From positions 155,991-219,990 of the forward strand of contig NZ_RJZE01000013.1 of the NCBI RefSeq assembly GCF_003986935.1: a stretch of DNA of 64,000 nt, in the 5' to 3' direction. The DNA comes from Paraburkholderia kururiensis JCM 10599 = LMG 19447. Lineage in GTDB: Bacteria > Pseudomonadota > Gammaproteobacteria > Burkholderiales > Burkholderiaceae. Below, in pieces: positions 61,000 to 64,000 of this stretch; within the stretch, counting starts at the first letter, position 1, and the number at the start of each line of letters is the position of its first letter. The translations under genes were made by a program, and so were the position numbers. Under the pieces are notes generated by a model. It saw only the letters and a list, made by a program, of their open reading frames with translations. It searched no databases and had not been told where the DNA came from.

Positions 61000-61206
61000 G
61001 CACACCTCCGATAGAACGTATCAACGAGAATCGCGCGAGGGCGCGGCGCCCTCCGCGGCGTCCTCATGTCTAACCGATGATAACCGCTAAAGGCGGCGTG
61101 CCGGGTATCGGCGCGGCGCAGCGGGAGGGTGGCGGTCATGTAGTCGTCGGGCCGCGCTGCCGCTCATTGCCGTTGAACTTCACGTGCACCGCCTCGCACG
61201 CTCCCG

Positions 61207-62895
61207 CTACGCTTGCCACGACGCGTTGGCAGCCGTGCGCGGAGACGGCGAGCTGTCGTCGGGCGCGCGTGCCTCGGTCCGGTCGCGTCCGGCCGACTTC
61301 GCGGCATAGAGCGCGATGTCCGCGCGGCTGATGAGGCGCTCCGGCGGATCGTCGGGCGCGTACTCCGTAATGCCGATGCTTACCGCGAGCTCGACGTCCT
61401 CGGGCAGCTTCGCAGGCTGGGATCCCTTGAACCGTTTGCGCAGCCGCTCCATGACCTCGATGCCTTCGGCAAGCCGCGTCGAGGGCAGGACGATGCCGAA
61501 CTCCTCGCCGCCCAGGCGCCCCACCGCATCCGTGCCGCGCAGCTCGGCGCGGCACGTGTCGACGAAGTGCTCGAGCGCGTGGTCGCCGGCTGCGTGGCCG
61601 TAGCAGTCGTTGATCTGCTTGAAGTGGTCGAGATCCGCGATGGCCATGCAAAGCGGTGTGCCGCTCGCACGGGCCCGGTCGATCTCGTGCCTCAGCAAAT
61701 CGAGAAAGTAGCGACGCGAGAGCGCGCCCGTCAACGCGTCGTGCCGCGCCTCGGCCGCGAGCAGCGCGTTGGCCGCCTGCAACTGCTCGGCGAGATCGCG
61801 TGTGGCGCGATGGTGTCGCAGCTCGCGCGTCCACGACACCGTGATGACCCACGTGAGCGTCACCGTGCCCACGAGCGTGAGGAACACCAGCAGCCGGTCG
61901 CGCCCGTGCGAGCGATGCAGCTCGGGCCAGGTGGCGATCGGATCGACGAGATGGGCGGACAGACCGGAGTTGAGTCCGCCGCGCGATTCGTAGAGCGCCG
62001 GTGTGCGGTGCCGCGGCATGTCGAACAACTGCGCGGCGGCCGCGGTCGGCACCCAGGGTTCCTCTGCGCGCATGTCCGCACTGAGCGAGCGGATTTCGAG
62101 CGGCGGGAACCGGTCGCGCAGATACATGTTGACGCGCTCGCCGGGGTTCATCGTGAGCGCCGCGGCATTCGGCAGCGTGCGACCTTCGAGCCGGTTGTCG
62201 TTGGCCATGATGATGACGCCGTTCTGATCCGTCACGAACGACCCGGGATGCGCTACCCAGTGCCGCAGCCGCGAGAGCGACATGCGCGCGACGACCGCGC
62301 CGACGAGCATGCCTTCGTCGTAGACCGGCGCGGCGATGAAGATGCCGGGGTCGCCGCTCTGGCGTCCCACGCCGTAGCCTTCCGTGAAGGCGCCAAGACG
62401 CGTGCTGACGAAGTAGGGACGGGTGCGCATGTCCTTGCCGATATACGGGTGAGCGCCGGTCGCATTGCTCGATGCCACGCACAAGCCGTTGACGTTGATG
62501 AGCCAGATGGCGTCGAGCCCGGAGAAACCCTGTGCGTCGTGAAGGAAGCGATTGATCGCTGCGAGCGCCGGCACGCCCGCAAGCTGCGCCAGCCGTCCGG
62601 CATCGGACTTTCCGTCATCCGGCGTGTACTGCCGGACCGCGGTGAGCACGTCCTGCACGGCGTCGAGCTCGGCCATCGTCGATGGAATGGCGCGCGAAAG
62701 CGCAAGGTCGCTCGCAATGACCTCGGCCATGTTATCGACGATCGAAGAGGTCACCTGCCGCTGCGCGCGCAGTGCGGCGGCGAGCTCCTGCTGGACCATG
62801 CGGTCGGCGATCGCACCGGCGGCGAACCAGCAGAGGATCGCCGCAAGCACGAGGCCAAGCGGTGCGGCCAGCTGGCGCAAGGATGTCCTGTTCAT
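61207..62895 (-). CDS. Membrane diguanylate cyclase with dCache-like sensor
   Basis: Signalling enzyme of 562 residues that makes cyclic di-GMP. A membrane segment at about 12-31 is followed by a periplasmic sensor (35-330) that resembles a Cache domain (VNGLCVASSNATGAHPYIGKDMRTRPYF and VYDEGMLVGAVVARM), a second membrane segment at about 335-354, and a GGDEF domain from about 384. The catalytic motif is GGEEF (462-466), and RGTD (453-456) five residues before it fits the inhibitory I-site. So it should be active and product-inhibited. The substrate-sensing ligand is unknown. The 200 bases downstream (61006-61206) hold no other gene. Confidence 0.93.
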   Translation of the reverse strand: MNRTSLRQLAAPLGLVLAAILCWFAAGAIADRMVQQELAAALRAQRQVTSSIVDNMAEVIASDLALSRAIPSTMAELDAVQDVLTAVRQYTPDDGKSDAGRLAQLAGVPALAAINRFLHDAQGFSGLDAIWLINVNGLCVASSNATGAHPYIGKDMRTRPYFVSTRLGAFTEGYGVGRQSGDPGIFIAAPVYDEGMLVGAVVARMSLSRLRHWVAHPGSFVTDQNGVIIMANDNRLEGRTLPNAAALTMNPGERVNMYLRDRFPPLEIRSLSADMRAEEPWVPTAAAAQLFDMPRHRTPALYESRGGLNSGLSAHLVDPIATWPELHRSHGRDRLLVFLTLVGTVTLTWVITVSWTRELRHHRATRDLAEQLQAANALLAAEARHDALTGALSRRYFLDLLRHEIDRARASGTPLCMAIADLDHFKQINDCYGHAAGDHALEHFVDTCRAELRGTDAVGRLGGEEFGIVLPSTRLAEGIEVMERLRKRFKGSQPAKLPEDVELAVSIGITEYAPDDPPERLISRADIALYAAKSAGRDRTEARAPDDSSPSPRTAANASWQA

Positions 62896-63645
62896 CGGCC
62901 TTTCGATCTGTCTGGTATCCGTATGAAGGCGGCTGGGGGAGATCGTCCGCCGCGCGCCGGCCTGCCGGGCCCCGGAAGCGATGACGCCGGAGTGTTCGTG
63001 TTGGCGGGCCGCGCTCGCGTGGGTGTCTCCGTCGCCCGGCGGGGCTCGCAGCCCGCTCGGCGATTTTACCTCTGCGATGGCGTACGGGATGGGCGGGGCG
63101 CCTCAGCGCGGTTCGGATCGCGCGTCACGCGGCTCCTCGCCGTTTCGGCAAGCGCCCTTTCCATTTGCTTTCGCGTGGCGGTCGAGAGCGACAGTCGAGA
63201 ACCACGTCGGAGCGCGATGTCGCGGCCATGCGATGTGCCCGCAGTCTGCGTGTGGTTGGTTCCGGGAGCAAGGTTGTGCCTTGAGGTTGTGCCTGTCACA
63301 CAGGTTGTAGTAGTGTCATGCGGTCCTAAAGAACTGCCGCCGAAGTGCAGCCCCGCAGGCGCTGTCTGGCTCGCGCGAGGGGCCTCGCCGGCAAGGCGCA
63401 AGCCGCCGATCGCTGCGAAGGGCGCATGCGTCTCGCGTGCCGTGCGGGCGTGCAACGCCGGCCGGAACGACGTGTTTCTCGAACTGCAACGGATGACGCG
63501 CCTATGCGTTTTGCCATGTCTCATTGCTGTTTTCCCGACCGCTTCCCGACGCTTCCTGTCGCAGCATCCCGCTCGATGAACGAGCCGGGGAATTGCACGA
63601 CCGTGGGCGACCATCACGGTGGTGCATCTGTGGGGGCACGCTGAG
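62896..63645. other. Intergenic region before an ABC permease, no gene seen
   Basis: 750 bases, the largest gene-free stretch in the window. Features seen are AGGTTGTGCCT twice (63271-63281 and 63284-63294) with a third AGGTTGT at 63302-63308, partly a direct repeat. Open frames on both strands have no signal, motif or good start. It may hold the promoters for the cyclase gene (minus) and the permease gene (plus). Confidence 0.5.
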
Positions 63646-64000
63646 ATGGACTTCAGCTTCAACCTGAACCGCACGGCGAACGCGTCGGCGTGGCGGCTGC
63701 TGCCGAACGGCTGGGACTTTGTGGCGTTCCCGCTGATCCTGTGCCTGATCGCGATGGCGGCGATCGGTTTTCACCAGACGCTCGCGCCGATGTCCACGCT
63801 GCAGACCCAGGCGATCATGCTGGAGCCGTCGATGCTGCCCGAGTACGCCATGCGCACCACGCTGCGCATGCTTGCGGCGATGGTGGCGTCGCTGGCGTTC
63901 ACCTTCACCTACGGCACGCTGGCGGCCAAGAGCCGGCGCGCGGGCATGGTGCTGGTGCCGGTGCTCGACATCCTGCAGTCGGTGCCGGTGCTGGGCTACA
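63646..64000 (+). CDS. NitT/TauT-type ABC transporter permease, N-terminal part (3' end outside window)
   Basis: Partial inner-membrane protein; 118 codons are visible from the ATG at 63646, and the frame is open to the window edge. It begins MDFSFNLNRTANASAWRLLP, then a helix (FVAFPLILCLIAMAAIGFHQTL), a periplasmic loop and a second helix (LRMLAAMVASLAFTFTYGTLA) ending in RRAGMVLVPVLDILQSVPVLGY. The PVLGY-type segment marks the first permease domain of duplicated NitT/TauT-like permeases. The substrate cannot be judged. The ATG lacks a strong Shine-Dalgarno, and in-frame GTG codons at 63619 and 63622 are alternatives. Confidence 0.8.
   Translation, partial: MDFSFNLNRTANASAWRLLPNGWDFVAFPLILCLIAMAAIGFHQTLAPMSTLQTQAIMLEPSMLPEYAMRTTLRMLAAMVASLAFTFTYGTLAAKSRRAGMVLVPVLDILQSVPVLGY

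Noticed and set aside
63066..63674. A 202-codon minus-strand frame before the ABC permease
   Set aside because: Arg/Thr/Ser-rich, with no domain and no good start; it overlaps the permease start.
1..64000. tRNA, rRNA, insertion sequences, phage or integrative elements
   Set aside because: No cloverleaf-like sequence, transposase, integrase or target-site duplication was seen; gene order is that of core chromosome. A tRNA scan would be more sensitive than reading by eye.

Overview
The window is GC-rich, densely packed chromosomal DNA from a betaproteobacterium. Gene content and neighbourhoods point to Burkholderiaceae in the broad sense (Burkholderia, Paraburkholderia, Trinickia and relatives). 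Clues are the DUF3460-scpA-panC-panD block, the fused hemD/hemX gene followed by hemY, the tamA-tamB pair, a ppc/hemC divergent pair, the classical Gram-negative porin and a NitT/TauT-type permease of a form I associate with this group. I cannot name a species from sequence alone. I saw no rRNA, tRNA, CRISPR array, insertion sequence or prophage; the window reads as core chromosome.

Layout. 1-11185: cobalamin uptake and late assembly. A plus-strand block carries the end of btuB, then btuC, btuD, cobT, cobS and cobC. It converges on a minus-strand, translationally coupled operon cobU-cbiB-cobD-btuF, which diverges from cobQ. Together they import corrinoids, make and attach the aminopropanol arm, activate cobinamide, make alpha-ribazole-5'-phosphate and join the halves. 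Corrin-ring genes are not in the window. 11303-15847: a DoxX protein, a hotdog thioesterase, an orphan ParA ATPase, then pantothenate genes panC and panD with scpA and a DUF3460 gene. 16214-22388: tamA-tamB for outer-membrane protein assembly, converging on metG. 24600-28005: an intergenic region with a candidate small RNA, an OmpA-like lipoprotein, the Fe-S carrier ATPase apbC, and a lipoprotein of the Cu/Zn superoxide dismutase family that has lost most metal ligands. 28278-35549: dcd, an Orn/Lys/Arg decarboxylase, an LprI-like protein, argH, and a divergent MmyB-type regulator and methyltransferase pair. 35706-43541: ppc and the haem genes hemC, hemDX and hemY. 43608-47363: an MFS importer, an SDR and an aldehyde dehydrogenase that look like a small catabolic cassette. 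47630-53450: ppa, a GIY-YIG protein, a FemAB/GNAT-like protein, nadE, the PII gene glnB and a porin. 54097-57269: a basic-amino-acid ABC importer. 57800-60603: a Spy/CpxP-like protein divergent from an OmpR-family two-component system. 60733-64000: a small unknown protein, a membrane diguanylate cyclase and the start of an ABC permease.

The points that most deserve a second look are as follows. (i) A symmetric array of GTAAC half-sites lies between the Spy-like gene and the two-component system; it resembles CpxR boxes and would make a self-regulating envelope-stress module. (ii) The SodC-family lipoprotein appears catalytically dead. (iii) A roughly 90-nt candidate small RNA has a strong terminator and an anti-Shine-Dalgarno stretch. 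(iv) Short degenerate tandem repeats of 7-13 bp, each with a different unit, recur in many intergenic gaps. They include an eight-copy 12-bp array after btuD and a helically phased 11-bp array upstream of ppc. No wholly new multi-gene system is evident; these are the best candidates for undescribed biology.
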